Shown here: positions 12,701 through 25,981 of the stretch, one piece after another
Position numbering within the stretch: the first letter of the stretch is position 1
How the letters are laid out: each line of letters begins with the position of its first letter
Assembly (NCBI GenBank): GCA_021234155.1
Contig: JAJEKV010000010.1
Coordinates: 16,002,275 to 16,066,274, forward strand
Reading direction: 5' to 3'
From: Isoetes taiwanensis
Taxonomy: Eukaryota; Streptophyta; Lycopodiopsida; Isoetales; Isoetaceae
Length of the DNA stretch: 64,000 nucleotides
Notes under the pieces: model-generated
Told to the model about the DNA's origin: nothing
Database searches by the model: none
What the model saw: only the letters and a program-made list of their open reading frames with translations
Translations under genes and position numbers: made by a program

Positions 12701-13908
12701 TACATTGTATTCATAATTTTTCAAGGGTTGCATTACAATTGAGATTCTCGGAACATTGCTTTATTGTATGTTGGTTAATGACTCAATACATTGTTATTCT
12801 TGAGTCAATCAAATATCACTTCAAAGTGATCATTGTCAATCACGTTGAATACAAGCACTATTAATACCCCTCTTCCAATGTTATTTTCACAATGTTAATG
12901 CCAATATTCTATAATCAGCCGATGGGGTTAAGCATCTGGGGTTAAAACATGGTCCTACGTATAATAATAAACTTTAGGGGTGATAACATAATATACACAC
13001 GTTATATGGAGACATATCTAAAACTACCTTGACATGATTTTATATCACATATATACCTCTATAAAATGTCAAACACACATGCCCCTACTTATGGAGCGCA
13101 TCTTAGAGTCTAAAAATCGTTTTGGCTGGAGGCGGTACCTGATTTTATTATACGAGCCTATTTTCGGGATGAGTCGTTCACGTGCTTGATAGTCGTTAAG
13201 ACATCGTGGGCAGTTCAAATCAATGACTCGCACGTGCATTTTTCACTTTTACCCCGGCTAAGATGTTATCTGTAGGAGAAGTGAAGATATTACGGGAGCA
13301 TCAACATTAGGTTGGTGATGTGTGCCATGTGGAGATGCATATGTAGAGTTCTATCATGAACTAAAGTACGCAATGAATCAGGACAAAATTCTGTGTTTTG
13401 CATTTTTATCTATTTTTTGTTGATGTACTTAACTACTTCCAAGGGTGACATTTTGAGCATAAGTTTTGGATCTGTCTTTCCAAATTTATGAGCATAAGTT
13501 TTGGATCTATTTTTCCAAATTTTGAGCATAAGTTTTGTTTTGTGTTTTGAGCATTGTTTTCTCTAATGAAATCCATGAACTCAAATTTAATGTATTGATG
13601 ATAATGTCATTGGACAATTTCAATAACAAAAGTAATTACAAAAATAAATACTGTCCATTCTTGCCAATATTAACACGTGCTATGTGCCGTTGTTGAAAGT
13701 TGCACATATGGACCCTAAAGGCCGAGTAAAAACACATGCCCAAGACGTTAGCCCGACAACGCCGGGCACACATTTACTAGTCACAGTTATATCACATTTA
13801 CTAGTCACAATTATATAGTTTAGATTGGCTATAACTGTAGAAGTCCTAACCACTTTAACTGACATATAAGCATTTTACCATTTTAACAGGATTGTGCTAA
13901 GCTCACAT
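9717..13908. other. Intergenic DNA with three short tandem duplications; possible isolated exons
   Basis: No gene was recognised. Short direct repeats are at about 11508-11600 (period 53, two copies of cttgaagtctt...gaaggggaca), 12583-12632 (period 25, two copies) and 13455-13540 (period ~35, 2.5 copies of gagcataagttttggatct). A piece at 9899-9939 between an AG and a GT reads GWWFSITEDGFAG in one frame and could be an exon, but nothing around it confirms this. The last few hundred bases should hold the promoter and 5' leader of the M16-like gene. I saw no convincing TATA box. Confidence 0.4.
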
Positions 13909-16900
13909 ATGGCGGCTGCCTCTATGCTGCCCTTCCTCTATGCACAACGTGGGTCATTGATCAAATCTTCTCTTGCAAAAACTGAACATCCCGTTTCTAG
14001 ACCAATATGGTCGGAAATGCATCATGTAAGGCTCATTTTCAACAAATCAGATTTAGCTACCCTGCAGAAATCCTCGTTACGGATTGAGAATGGTTTATTC
14101 TCGCATCTTCAGTTCAATCCAATTCTGGCAGCAACATTAGCTCTGATTTTATTTGGCACACCACTGCAATGTAGTACCAGGTGCTCTCTTCGCAACCTTT
14201 CAGCTGTTTTAAGGAACTTTTTTTCTATGGTTATCTAGATAGCAGCCTCCGCAATTAGTTTGAGGCTAACGCTTTAAAAGAGCAGCTCAGTGGACACGGC
14301 AATATGCTTGTTCGTCAAGGCAAATTGCTATTTTATATGGATGGAAAGCCCTTGCGCTTGTCGTATATAGCATTCTTTTACTACACTGCATTTAGGGGAA
14401 CAAGGTCATTGAACAGTGCAACAACACTTCACTGTTTTGGTGCCAAATTTTACAAAGAACAATGTTTCTTGGGATGTCTTTATAGGTGGTCTCATAGAAT
14501 CTCTTTCTTGATACTTGATGCAGTGAACCACTTATCTCGATGAAAAACTTATAGACTATGTTACAGCTGTGATGTATATGCTGCAGAGTTAACGACAGTA
14601 GAAACAACACAGCAAGTTAAAGCAAAATCGTTGCCACCACCTAAAGACTTTCCTCCTCTACACGACCTGTCATTGCCAGCATATGAGAAGGTCCATCACA
14701 TCTTGAAAATCAACCTAAAGATTGTTCTGAATTATATTTGAACTTCTCTTTCTTTCATGTTTCCATAGATGGAGCTACCTAATGGCCTGCATGTGTTCCT
14801 TTTGGAGGACCACGAGCTTGGACTGGTCAGTAATTTCTCTTACTGATAACAGAGATGAGATATTTGTCTATGCCTGTAATGATTAGGCAGCATGAAGTGC
14901 TGCCCATTGTGTCCTTGGTGATGATGGCAAAGAGCAAACTTAGAATGTTCCAGCCAAAATAAGTTAGTTGATTGCTTTATGTAGGTTGGTGGGCAATTTT
15001 TTGTACGAGGAGGAAGCAAGTCAGAACCTGCAGAAAAGGCAACCCTTCTTCTATAATTAGCATTTTGTTTTAATGCATTCTTTTCTGTCAAGTTGTGTAC
15101 CATACGATCAATGCCCACATGTTTAATACACTGTTATTGGGCCTTTTTGCATAGCGTGAAGTTCAATTTGTAAAAGTCTTACTATTCTTCCAGGCGTTAC
15201 AGATTTCGAAATTAACAGTTTGATATTTCAGTTGGGTGTATCCACGATTACATCAATTGTCCAAAGGAGCGGGGGCACTGTTGCACATCCCAGCAGCATC
15301 CTTGACAGGAAACTAGAGGTAACTTCAGGGAATGTCTGCACGAGTAGATTAAAAAGTGTAGCTATAGGGCAAAGTGGACTTTAAAGTTGAGACATGTTAG
15401 TCCATCTATTGTTCATGGCAAACATAAATCATTATAAGCATCATTTTTTTAGTGTCATCTGTTCTCTCTCTGTAGAATACTGAAGAATATAATGTTTCTA
15501 ACATACAACTTCTTGCTGGTTTGCATCATTTATTGTCAAACATTGAACAAACTTCGGTTAGCCAAAGCTCTATCGAAACATATAATTTGTAATACCTTAA
15601 AACAGTTAAATAGCAAGGAAAACATGCAATGCGTTTATTTGTCGATTTTATTACAGTGTGAACCACTGTTTTAAGTGTGTTGCAGACTTTGGTAAAACAA
15701 TCTAAATGATATCAAGACAGAAGTTCTTTGGAATAACAGGCTATGGCAGCAAGCATTGAAACCTCGTCAAGTGTGTCTCAAATGAGTGTGGCTTTCCAAT
15801 GTTTAGAAGAAGATGTGTCTACAATATTTCCTTTATTTGCAGAAGGTATGAATGGTCCGAGTAAAGATATGAATGCTTATAATAAATGATAATTTCTAGT
15901 TCCATTTGGATTTTCGTTGACTTGTTCCAAGTCCAGCTTCTTCCCAATATGATCACAGTGCTTCCCAGAACTGCAGTATGTGATTTGGTCCATATCCTTA
16001 AGACCTTTGCAGTAACGAGCTAACTCATAAGGTCATGTTTTTGTTTAGAACTTGGCCTGCTAAAAAGATTGCATGGTCAACTAAATTATTTATTCGACAA
16101 CCAGTCCAAATTACTGATCCTCATTCATATCGCAATTCGATAGCAAATCTAGGCCAACTTGCTAAGAACAAATTGAATTAATTAATGTTGCTGCCTTGTT
16201 CTTAATTGTAAGTTAAATGTTTTTGGATCTGTCTTTTAGTTTTTAATTGTCTAGACAAATAGATATGCAATTTGTCTATGTTCTGTTTCTGGTGTCGATA
16301 TATGCCATGATCTACATGCTCATTAGTCCAGTTTTAGTTGCACATCACGTATATGATTCATATTTCCAAGATGATACTTATCCATCACCAAGTTTCCTTT
16401 CGTGGCAATCATCATGTTGACGCTATAGATGCTTTTTAACATTTATCAAAATTATTTTGGCAGCCGGTTTCTTTGGATTGTCATTTGGTTTTTGGTTGGT
16501 GTTTGTCAGTTGTTCAAGAACCTTTAATTCCTAAAGCTAAGTTGGAGCTAGCACGTTCCCAAGTCTTAGGTTCAATACTACGGCGCAATGATGATGTGAG
16601 TACTACCATATCCATATTACGTTTAAAATTCTCTAGTTGTCAAAGGGATGGAAGAGGCAATATAAGCTTTTCTAGAATACTGTGCATGTAAAAATAGTGT
16701 GTGCTTCTGATTCAGGCTATCTAAAATTGCATACTTGCAAAACCCTTCGTGAGCTCAGGTTGTCTTGTCTTCTATCCCAGCTGATGAAAGGGGTTTCTGG
16801 TGAAGATGAGTACATACATAACTTGAAACAATGAAATACAGCTTTACGGATTTATAAAGATTTAATTCTAGGAAGGAGGTTTCAATAGGCGTGCTGACTG

Positions 16901-19275
16901 AACACTACACGAAAAACATATTCTTGCTTTGTGCAATGGGAAGTGGGAATTGGGTTTGTGCAAATCATACATTTAAACATATGTGCTATGAGAGATTCTC
17001 TTGTACTGAATATAATGATTCCTGAAACTACCAGCCAGATGGCATAGCGTCAAGAGAATTTCGGAAGTTGCTTTATGGGACGGATAGCGTTTATGCTCGA
17101 GTTCCAGAAAAGAAGACTGTATCAACAATCGAACGTGCTGATGTATTGGAGTTTTACCAGAAGATATTTCAGTAAGTTAATATCACATAGAGAGACGTGT
17201 ATTCCAGGAAAATCTAATGATTTTGCTAGTCCTATGATTATCGTCCATTATGAAGGATGATTATATGGGTTCATGTTATTGTTTGATAATACAGACCACG
17301 TGGAGCAGTATTGGGAATTTGGGGAGACTTTGATGCTTTAGAGGTGAAGGACCTAATTACAAAAGAGTTTGGTAACTGGAACGTTGTACAGGAGCATCAA
17401 AATGAAAGTGGCTCTCTGACTGACTTCGTAGAAGCTGGGATCAGTAAATCTGATGCTATGACATATGTAGTGGACCGTCCTGGGCTTTCACAAGGGTAAG
17501 TCTGCGCACTATATACATATAAGATACCTAAGGTAACATCAAGTTTCGTATTTGCAGATATGTGAGAATGGGGGAACTGGGAACCACGATTTTAGATCCA
17601 GATATATTTGCACTGGACATTTTGAATGGTGTGCTTAATGGTTTTGGGGGCCTGCTGTTTGATGAGGTATCACATGGGCACTCTGTTTATTTGGTTCAGA
17701 TAGTGCTTATATTAACTATTATCGAGCAGTTCTTCCTGTTGTGGCTATGTTGCAACTATGTCAACTACCCTCATTATGGACTTCTCTCTATGTGGATCTG
17801 GAAAAGATGAATGTTTGGAGACAACTTCATCGGCAAAATCCTAGCAACTCAAACCTTGACACAAATACTAATTTAAATTAATTGGAAATATTTATGCACT
17901 GAGAAAATATTGGCCTTGTTAGGGTCTACATTTAGCAGGTGAAGACTCCATTCCCGTTGCCCTCAAGGGTTGGAAAAGCAATCTTACCCTGATGTTTTTA
18001 AGAGGACTTTTTCGTATATTCACAAATGCAGGGATGGAAATTACATGATTAGTCCACAGAAGGAGCTGATACACATGTCTTGACTTGTCTTATAACAGGC
18101 TAATCTATTTCTGCCCAAATATCATGCAGATTCGTTCAAGAGAAGGCCTTGCATATTCAGTATCTGGAGGATGGAGCCCAGCTGTTGAACATAGAGTAAG
18201 TGGCTCTTTTTTTTAATTGCTGATAAGGTAAATTAGCGACTGGGGGGTTGACCCTGAATTTAATCTAGTCCATGCATGTTATTTAGAATGCATATCAGGA
18301 GATGGAAACCATTTGCAACTTGTTTCATCTACTATATAGATCTAGCACCTCGTCTTGGGGTTTGATGGATTCGTTCTTATGCCATCAAATACATTTTATT
18401 AACTGCCTATGTTCATTGGAAAGAATTATTTATGTTTAGAATGTCGAAAAGACTTTGTATGCACATTTAGACATGCCACTTTGTCAGTCCAAAGCTTTTT
18501 AACAGCGCATCATGCTTTAATGCACATAGACAGTATATCTCATGATGAAACAGGGCGCGTTTATTGCTGGAGGTGAAACTCAATTAGACCTACTACCCAA
18601 CTTTGTTCGTGGTGTAAAACAAGTACTGGAAGCCTTGATTAGAGAGCCTCCCAAATCAGGTTCCAATGCCTTCTCCTTTGTCACTTTCAAATGGTGCTTG
18701 TTTAGAAAAGTTTAGTTGCACGAACATGTATAATCTAAAAGCACCTTCCTTCCTTATTGTATATGGTTGGTGTTCATCTATAGTTTGTTCAATGGTTTTT
18801 TTATTTAACCTCGAGCACGTCTGCTGAAGGCAATAGTTCATCTGACGTGGCAATTTTGTAGAGCTTGTAGCCCAAGCAAAGGAAGCAGCTTTGAATTCAT
18901 TTATTTTCAATTTCGCAGACAGGTAAATATTTGAATACTTGAGCATGCTCATGAACGAGTTGATTGCAGTCCGTTGATTGCATTTCATAGCATTTATTCA
19001 ATTCAAGTTCTGTTCGAAAGCTGATAATTACCATACGCCATTCTTTTAACAGCGGATCACAACTCTCACGTATAATGTCATATGATTTATTTGGTATTGA
19101 TCAAAAGTTTCCGTTCAAATATAGAACGGAGGTTGAGAAGGTCACACGCGAAGACGTTTTACAAGCTGCACGTCGGCATCTTCACCCAGATTCTCAGCCA
19201 ATTCTGATAGTTACTGATGCATCAAAACTGAAAGATTTGCTAAGTAATTTCCTTGTTATATCTACCTCAAACTAA
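13909..19275 (+). CDS. Plastid-targeted M16 peptidase-like protein lacking the HxxEH zinc motif (14 exons)
   Basis: Joined exons give one continuous frame of 562 codons plus stop. They are 13909-14180, 14567-14690, 14769-14825, 14985-15038, 15232-15318, 15740-15845, 16510-16595, 17035-17171, 17295-17495, 17558-17666, 18130-18195, 18554-18659, 18862-18922 and 19053-19275. Phases match at every junction. All introns are GT-AG except the one after 15038, which starts GC. Residues 1-60 look like a chloroplast transit peptide. A hydrophobic stretch (about 69-84, NPILAATLALILFG) followed by VYAAE resembles a thylakoid-transfer signal. M16 N-domain: LPNGLHVFLLEDHEL (~136-150) and FFVRGGSKSEP. Where active M16 enzymes have HxxEH the protein reads STITSIVQRSGG (~173-184), so the zinc ligands are missing. 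The C-terminal domain keeps the R-x-GLAYSV signature (~415-422). It resembles the non-catalytic partner subunits known in bacterial M16 pairs. The exact 3' end is uncertain, because a further splice at 19252 is possible. Confidence 0.85.
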
Positions 19276-19450
19276 CAGGAGTAGCTATTCTTGCGGAATT
19301 TATTCCTCTCTTGATTTAGGCCTAGGCCCCACTACAATGTATACAGACGATGTGGTACCAAAGGCCATTCTACTTTATCCCCATTGGATTTAGGGCCATT
19401 TCCCACTCCCACTCATCATTAAGTTATTAAGTTAGGTTAACTTAACCGAT

Positions 19451-19528
19451 CGGTTATCTCTTAACTTAACTAGAAAGGGATCCTTTAGTCGGTTATCTCT
19501 TAACTTAACTAGAAAGGGATCCTTTAGG
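19451..19528. repeat. 39-bp direct repeat, two near-identical copies
   Basis: A unit starting cggttatctcttaacttaac occurs at 19451 and again at 19490. The first 38 bases are identical. The surroundings are rich in TTAACTTAA words, which recur to about 20210. Confidence 0.85.
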
Positions 19529-21070
19529 TTAAATTCATAAAATCAATTTAACTTAACATTTAGACTTGAGTTGGTGCTTCGAAATAGTAGTTAAGCTACT
19601 TTATTAGGGTAGAGATAACTATATTTGTTTCTTACTTTAGTTAAGCGATGCCACTAAGTTAAAGATGTCTAAAGTATTTCTTAGTTGCTCAAACCAACAA
19701 TCCATGAAGAGATACAAGGTTTATTTTTTCTCTCTTCTCTTTCTATGTTTTCGATATTCTTTCTCTATCTTTATTTTTTCTCTCTATATTTCTCTCCAAT
19801 TAAACCTCAATTAGGATGTCTAATTACTTATAGTGGGTGTCACTTTTTCTTCGCATTTAAAATGGAAAATTGTAAGTGCATGCTCTCTAAAAAAAAGTTC
19901 GAAAACATGTTTCTAATATTGAACCACAAGAGTCATTACATGTTTAGATATGCCCAAAATATACTCCAAGATGTTAAAACTAACCCTCAAATCAATTCGA
20001 TTCTAATGAATTGTTCCTTGAGCGAGGGCAATTCATTTTTTTTTTAATCCTCAAGCTATTCTATATGTTCAAAGAGGCAACAAGGGATATACCATATTCA
20101 TATAAAAAAATAAATAACTTAACTAGATTGCTATCCTTTTCTCACTTAACAGTTAGGTTAAGTTAATTCTTAACCAAGTTAAGTGTATCTCTTCTAGCTC
20201 ACTTAACTTCTAATTTAAAATAGGGGTTCCAGAAAGCCTTATTTTTGGATTTATGCCTCTTTTTCTATATTTAATACAATTTAGATAATTTGTGAAGAGC
20301 ATCTCTGCAATAATTTGTGATAATACTTGGACATTGTTGATTACGAGTGTAAACTTGAAGGAACAAGACATCATTTTATGCCAACTATGGGACAACTAAT
20401 TGCTTAGGATCGCGTAAGGAATGTCTTTTATACGGTCATAGCAAGGCAAGGGCTTGTTTTACATCAAACTTTGTAATTCTTCTATTTTTGTCCATTTGAC
20501 TATTTTAAAGACCTTTAATGTGATGCTAATTTTGCTACTTCAACACAACATAAGATGATCTTACCCTTGTTGCGGTGATTCCAGTGGTAGGATTCTGACT
20601 AGCAGCTGACTGCGCAGTCGCGCCTGGTCCTTACACGGATTTGAGCATTATTTTACCGGATGATTTCTCCTTTAATACAACCATTTCATTTCGCTCTACT
20701 TTGAGCTAAAGTGGAATGGGATGCCTCATAAGAATAGTTAAAAGCAAAGAAAAAATGCATTGAACACAAGCTGGTAAAGCCTACACAGTAAGTAGGTAAC
20801 TGCACAGTTTGGCCATGCAAATATGTAGAGTATAATAGGTGTTGAACCATGTTGAAGGAAATCGGCAAAATGGCCCCATAAGTTCTAGATAAGGGGTGCT
20901 CTTCTACCATGCGCGATAAGAAAGATTATGAATCCTAGGCTGTGGTTACGTTTGCAAATGATTTTTTCAAAATTTTGGTTGGAAAAAAAAAAGTTTTAAT
21001 CAGAAATAAGATTTTTATGAGGGGTTTTATTCTATCAAACTATTGTATGTAATATTGTCACAAAAAATAG

Positions 21071-21141
<71 letters not shown>
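21071..21141. repeat. (GATA)n microsatellite
   Basis: About 17 uninterrupted GATA units run through this stretch and then decay into GGTA units. Confidence 0.97.
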
Positions 21142-23190
21142 GTAGGTAGATTTAGATAGTATTTTATGTCCTACCACATTGACAGCATCCATGAGGACAT
21201 AGGACATATCAGGAGAAAAGGTGCGATCATCATAAATAGAGAAGGTCTTTTAATTTTTGGTTGGAAATAACTTGGGGGTCGATAACGAGGTATTCCAGAT
21301 TAGGGCAATCTATTTCAAAATACTGCGTTGTTTGGAAGTCGAACTGAAGGAACTGAAGGTGCTGAGAAATTAAACTTGGATTGAAAAGAGAAGGTGGATC
21401 AGAGCAGGATTTTGTGAATGAAAGAAGCAAACTTGCTTCTTCTGATTCTTTTGTTGCAGATTCAGATATGATAGAGCTCATGAGCAATTCCTCTTCTTCT
21501 TGTAGGTACGACAAGCAGAAATTTGGTTATGGAAGAATGCTAGAGCAAAGACATTTTGTGTACAAGGCAGCAATAGAAAACAAGGCAGAGTATGAAGCTT
21601 TACATTTCTCTTCTTTACTTTTAATTTGGTTCTTGATCTCACTATCTTTCTTCTGTAAATCTGGCAGCAGGGCACAAAGGAGGGCAACGAGAGTAATCGA
21701 TGATCAGAGAAGGGCACAAATTGGCACCAATTTAATAGGATTGGAGGGTCAGCTTTGCTGGCTTTCCCAAAAAAATATCCAAGAAGCATTCATATCCTGC
21801 ACCACCAGGATCAGAGCATCAACAAATATTCTAAAGTCTAAAGCTTCTTTCTTGAATTTCTTCTTTCTGTAGCATCAGATATCTTCATACAGCACATTGT
21901 AGTTTAAAAGCTTGAGCGCTTCGAGGCTTGCCAAAAGCATATGAGGATTAGAAGCAAGCACCTTTACCGTCAAGGCAAATGGGTCTGCGTTCTTGCCTGA
22001 TACACAGATCATTCTTGTCAAGTATGAAAACTGAGTCCACAAAACCTGTAGAATCTGGTTCTTCTTGCCTTGACGTAGTACAATGGCATGGGTGCAGCAA
22101 GAATGGCTTCTCCCATGCCATTCTACCTAACATCACACTATACTTGTGTTTTGTGGACATGAAGCCTAGCTTCTCTGTTTGTTGCATAACTGCTTGAATT
22201 GCTTGCACACAACACTGGCTCCTTTATACAGATTATCTTTAAGAAGATGTCGTTTACCACAATGTCCGGTAGAAGATCGAACAGATCCATGGAGTAAGGG
22301 CGAGGAGCCTATTAACAAGTGCTTTTCTTTTATGCCCTTTTAGCCCCGTTCTGACCCTTTGTGGTCACAAATATTCCTTTGTGATCAATATTTGCAGGAT
22401 GGCCCTTCATACTTGCCGGAGCTCTCATATTGTTGTCAGGTATTATTGGGTGCCTTTCTCCATAAAGTTGCTTCTCTTTACATTTCTTAGTTCTTGATTT
22501 ATCAATGGATGGACTTGATCTTCTGCCCTCATCCCCTTTATTAAAGGGGATCTGGTTGAGGAACACTTGAAGTCTAATAGAAGCAGGAACTATTTACAAG
22601 GCATTCTGAAATTTGATGTAGTATTTTTCTTTATCATAACCTTTGCTCAGCTGATCATTTTGATCACATCCTTTGTCCTGCATCATTGTAGCACAATTAT
22701 GAAGATATTGAAAAGATGATGTTATCCTGGCCGCGTTTTATCAGCCGCGTTTTGTATCGGATTTTTTTTTTTCTTTTTTTTGAAATCTTTGTTTTGGTGT
22801 GTTATAGAATTTGTGCTATATGTAATCGTTAATATGCTAATCGTGAACTTGCCAATGTTTTTTGAATTTCGTTTTTTTTCCCAACCAAAAAAACATCATC
22901 TCCCATAACATAATTATCCAAGGTATTAGTATCGTAAACCCTTCATTGCCATGTCAGTAGGAGATGATCAGCCCCATGTGGTACCCAATAGCACATAAAA
23001 ACATAAAAAGTTTTTATATGTAGCTTTAATTAGCAAAATGTCAATGAGCAAGAGCATCCTAGTAATGAAGTTCTTGGCATATTATATTTTTTTGACTCAT
23101 TTGTATTGCTCTTGTCTATATTTTGACCATAGAGTTGCCATAACTCAATTATTGTCTACAGTTAGATTGCTTTTCTTTTTGTATACAAGA

Positions 23191-23286
23191 ATTGCCTTCT
23201 ACCTGCAATTCTGGCGTGGAAGGTGTGCCGACGCGCGTCAACGCGGAGGCACATCTGACGCGTCAAAATTGCAGGTAGAAGGCAAT
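23191..23286. repeat. Foldback element with perfect 20-bp inverted arms
   Basis: ATTGCCTTCTACCTGCAATT at 23191-23210 is the exact reverse complement of 23267-23286. The 56-base loop is GC-rich and contains a second inverted word, TGACGCGTCA. This is MITE- or small-RNA-precursor-like. No target-site duplication was identified. Confidence 0.8.
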
Positions 23287-23366
23287 TATTATTACGTGAA
23301 GTTCGTGGTAGTTTCATTCTGACATGGCATTTTTATTTTTCCTGTGATACTCGGTGATGGGCGATG

Positions 23367-23688
23367 GCGCCTTCGCCTATGGCGCCTTCTATTCTAGCTC
23401 TAGCTCTTGCAAAGGAGCTGTCCGCAAGATCATGGCGCCTTGGCGCTGCAGGAAGAAATGCTATTTTTGGCTTCTAGATCTTTACAATGTTTTGTTTGCC
23501 TTTTCAGCTTAAAGATCAAAGCTGACAGCGCCTTCGACTATGGCGCCTTCTATGCCGCCCTCCAGCTCTTGCGAAGGAGTTGTCTGCAAGATTATGGCAC
23601 CTTGGTGTTGCAGGAAGAAATGTTATTTTCAGCTTTTAGATCTTTACAATGTTTTGTTTGCCTTTTCAGGTTAAAGATCAAAGCTAAA
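23367..23688. repeat. Two-copy tandem duplication, period ~161 bp, with GGCGCC words
   Basis: The unit begins gcgccttcg..tatggcgcc at 23367 and recurs at 23528. It carries the identical word tagatctttacaatgttttg and a shared cttttcag. The copies differ by scattered substitutions, many of them C-to-T or G-to-A, as expected from decay of methylated CpG sites. The unit stays open in one plus-strand frame in both copies (23407-23727), which gives a repeated peptide, but nothing suggests it is translated. Confidence 0.75.
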
Positions 23689-24525
23689 AAAGCAGGTATC
23701 CAGTTTTTGGCAAGTGGCAATCTGTGATCTGTGATCTTCTGCTGTTTCTTTCTTTCCTGTACTTGCTTTCTTTATAAAGAGTTTTGTGTACTTGCATTCT
23801 TTATGTCGGAGGCCTTAAAGCAGAGGTCCGACAAATTTTTTTGAATATTTTTATATTTTCTTGTAAGCTTTCAGTTTTATATTATGCTTTCCGACCTCTA
23901 GCCAAGAAGGATTTACTCATTCTTCTTCGCATCTTCCTCCTCTAGATAATGACATCTTACTGCAGAGCAGAGCCAAGGCATTGAAGCTACTCCTGTTTTC
24001 CCCTTTTCAATTCCTTCGCAAATAGGTCCGGCGGTTCTTCAAGAAGATTTTCATCTTTTGTGTAACCTTTTCCAATCTGTTGCTAGGCTATGGTTTCACT
24101 GGGGTTCAATGTCCCAGCTAGTAAATAGAGTTATAAATTAGTCAAAAAATTAGAATGCAGAATGGAAGGCAGAATGCAAGTAAGATCTTGGAATGCAACT
24201 AGAAACTTAGAATGCAACTAATTGAACAATTCCGGGAAAGAATGTTGCACACGTGTCACTCTTGAATTGGACAAAATTTTCAGAATGAAACTACCCGAAC
24301 TTTACGAAACTTAGACTCAATTATAGACTTATTGTATTGTGGAACTTAGACTAGATCCCAGGATTAGTTGGTTCCACTTAAACACTCTTACTAAATGGTC
24401 CAAATATAAGGGCCTAGGATCTCTGTAATTTTGCTTTGATAGTTGTCTCCCCCAAACAAGTTTGGGACTACTCCTCCGCATATGGTTTTCTCGTGTTGAT
24501 GCTTCTTTTTTTAATCTCTGCCTTT

Positions 24526-25981
24526 TCAAATGGAGGACTGGCCGAAGAGGTGAGAGAGATGCATATGGATCAACCCAGCTCTCTGAAAGGGTAGAAAACC
24601 CGTCTCCTGGAGCAGGATCTGATATGGAACTGTGGACTTTACTCCTAATGCACGTGCCAAGAAGGCCTTCTGTACCTGCTCCAAGTCATTCCATGTGGGG
24701 AGGGATATCATCGGACCCCAAACCTCTGCTCCATACAGTAGGACCCTCGACCAAGGCCCTAAATAGGTGCAACTGGTGACCCCATGCATACAGCTCTGCC
24801 TTGTGGCTATTGCTCTGCATGACATATAGTGCTTTCCAGCCTGTTGTGACACGCAACCTGATGAAAGCATCCCAGTGTGTGGTTGTAGAAAACTCGATCC
24901 CCAAATACTTATAGGACGGAGCTACCTCTACATCTTGGTAAGTGAATGAGGGAAGCCTTGGCTAACGGGATGATGGAACTAGCAGGACTCTAGTTCTGGC
25001 CAAGTTAAGCCTCATGTCAGTGAACTGGCAGAAAGTGTCTAGAGCATCCAGGCATCGTTGCATGGCTTCTGAAGTATAGGCTAGAAGGTCAACATCGTCA
25101 GCATATATGAGTTGCCGAATTATGTGGTGCATAAACCGAGCTTCCCCACCCCTTAGTGCTCGCAAGCCAATCTTCGAGCTGATCAATGTATAGGCCAAAG
25201 AGTGTCGAGGAGAGAGGGAAACCCTGTCGTACTCCAATACTACTGACGACAGGCTACCCTGACAGTGTGAGAGGCATAAGCATGCCTCGTATAGCCTGTA
25301 GATTGCATTTTGCAAGTCGACGGGGGTCCCCAGTTGCCTCACTCTATCCCACAAGTTGTCCCGAGGTATTGTGTCAAAAGCTTTTGCAAAATCTACAAAA
25401 CAACAGTACAGGTTTTGCCGGTGATTCCTGCTATCCTCAATTAGTATTTGCAGAGTGAAGATATGGTCAATGTGGAATGCCTGAGCTAGAAGCCTGCCTG
25501 TGTCAGAGCACGCACCTCTGCGTCCTCTGCCCATATCATCAGTCGCTGCTCAAAGATGCCAGCAAGCAATTTTGCAAAGAGTGCGATGGTTGGCTGGGTT
25601 ATGAGGGTCACATGCCTTGTATATGGGCACAACTCTACTAGTAGTCCACTGCGGGGGGAAGCCTTCTTGCAATACCTTGTTGAATAATGCCGTGAGGATA
25701 GACACCATTGGAGGCCCAATCCACTTGATAAGTTCTGCCTGCATGCCATCTAGATCTGCTGCCTTCCCATTAGCGAGGCGTTGCAGGCCCATTATGACAT
25801 CCCCCTCTATAATGACCAATGTTAGGTCCATCTGTGGAGGGACTGCTGCCCGACCCCCCAGTGGATCATCAAGCTGCTGTTGTACCCATTGCTCCGAAGT
25901 GATGTTTCCTGTGGGCTGTGCTAGCTTGCTCAATACCTTTCTCCAAAATGTCCTGGGATGACAATCCAGGAGATCGAACAT
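24526..25981 (-). pseudogene. LINE reverse transcriptase remnant (minus strand)
   Basis: Reading downward from 25981 the minus strand gives an ordered LINE polymerase in broken frames. First is GLQRLANGKAADLDGMQAE with PPQWTTSRVVPIYK (fingers). Then come a LLAGIFEQRLMIW segment, LYCCFVDFAKAFDTIPRD (RT motif A with its aspartate) and HHIIRQLIYADDVDLLAYTS (motif C, catalytic YADD intact). LDTFCQFTDMRLNLARTRVL follows. Last are GWKALYVMQSNSHKAELYAW and VQKAFLARALGV in the C-terminal part. Frames shift at least three times (near 25530, 24960 and 24880), so no complete protein can be made. Similarity may extend to about 26190. The copy at 42712-44450 belongs to the same family. No poly(A) tail was found at the 3' side. 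Confidence 0.85.

Larger units (their letters stand above)
19276..24459. other. No supported gene; AT-rich DNA with simple, tandem and inverted repeats
   Basis: Apart from the repeats listed separately (19451-19528, 21071-21141, 23191-23286, 23367-23688) I see no gene. Open stretches at 19685-20047 and 21381-21872 are T-rich or shadow-like and carry no known motif. At 21960-22190 short words recur in opposite orientation (for example gccttgacg against cgtcaaggc, and ccacaaaac against gttttgtgg), suggesting another decayed foldback element. Confidence 0.4.

Noticed and set aside
19252-19320. Extra short terminal exon of the M16-like gene (acceptor at about 19278)
   Set aside because: The implied intron of ~27 bp is too short for plants, so the reading frame was ended at 19275. 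A distant last exon cannot be excluded.
20570-20640. tRNA-like stem-loops
   Set aside because: Short GC-rich inverted words are present, but no A-box/B-box spacing or cloverleaf could be drawn.
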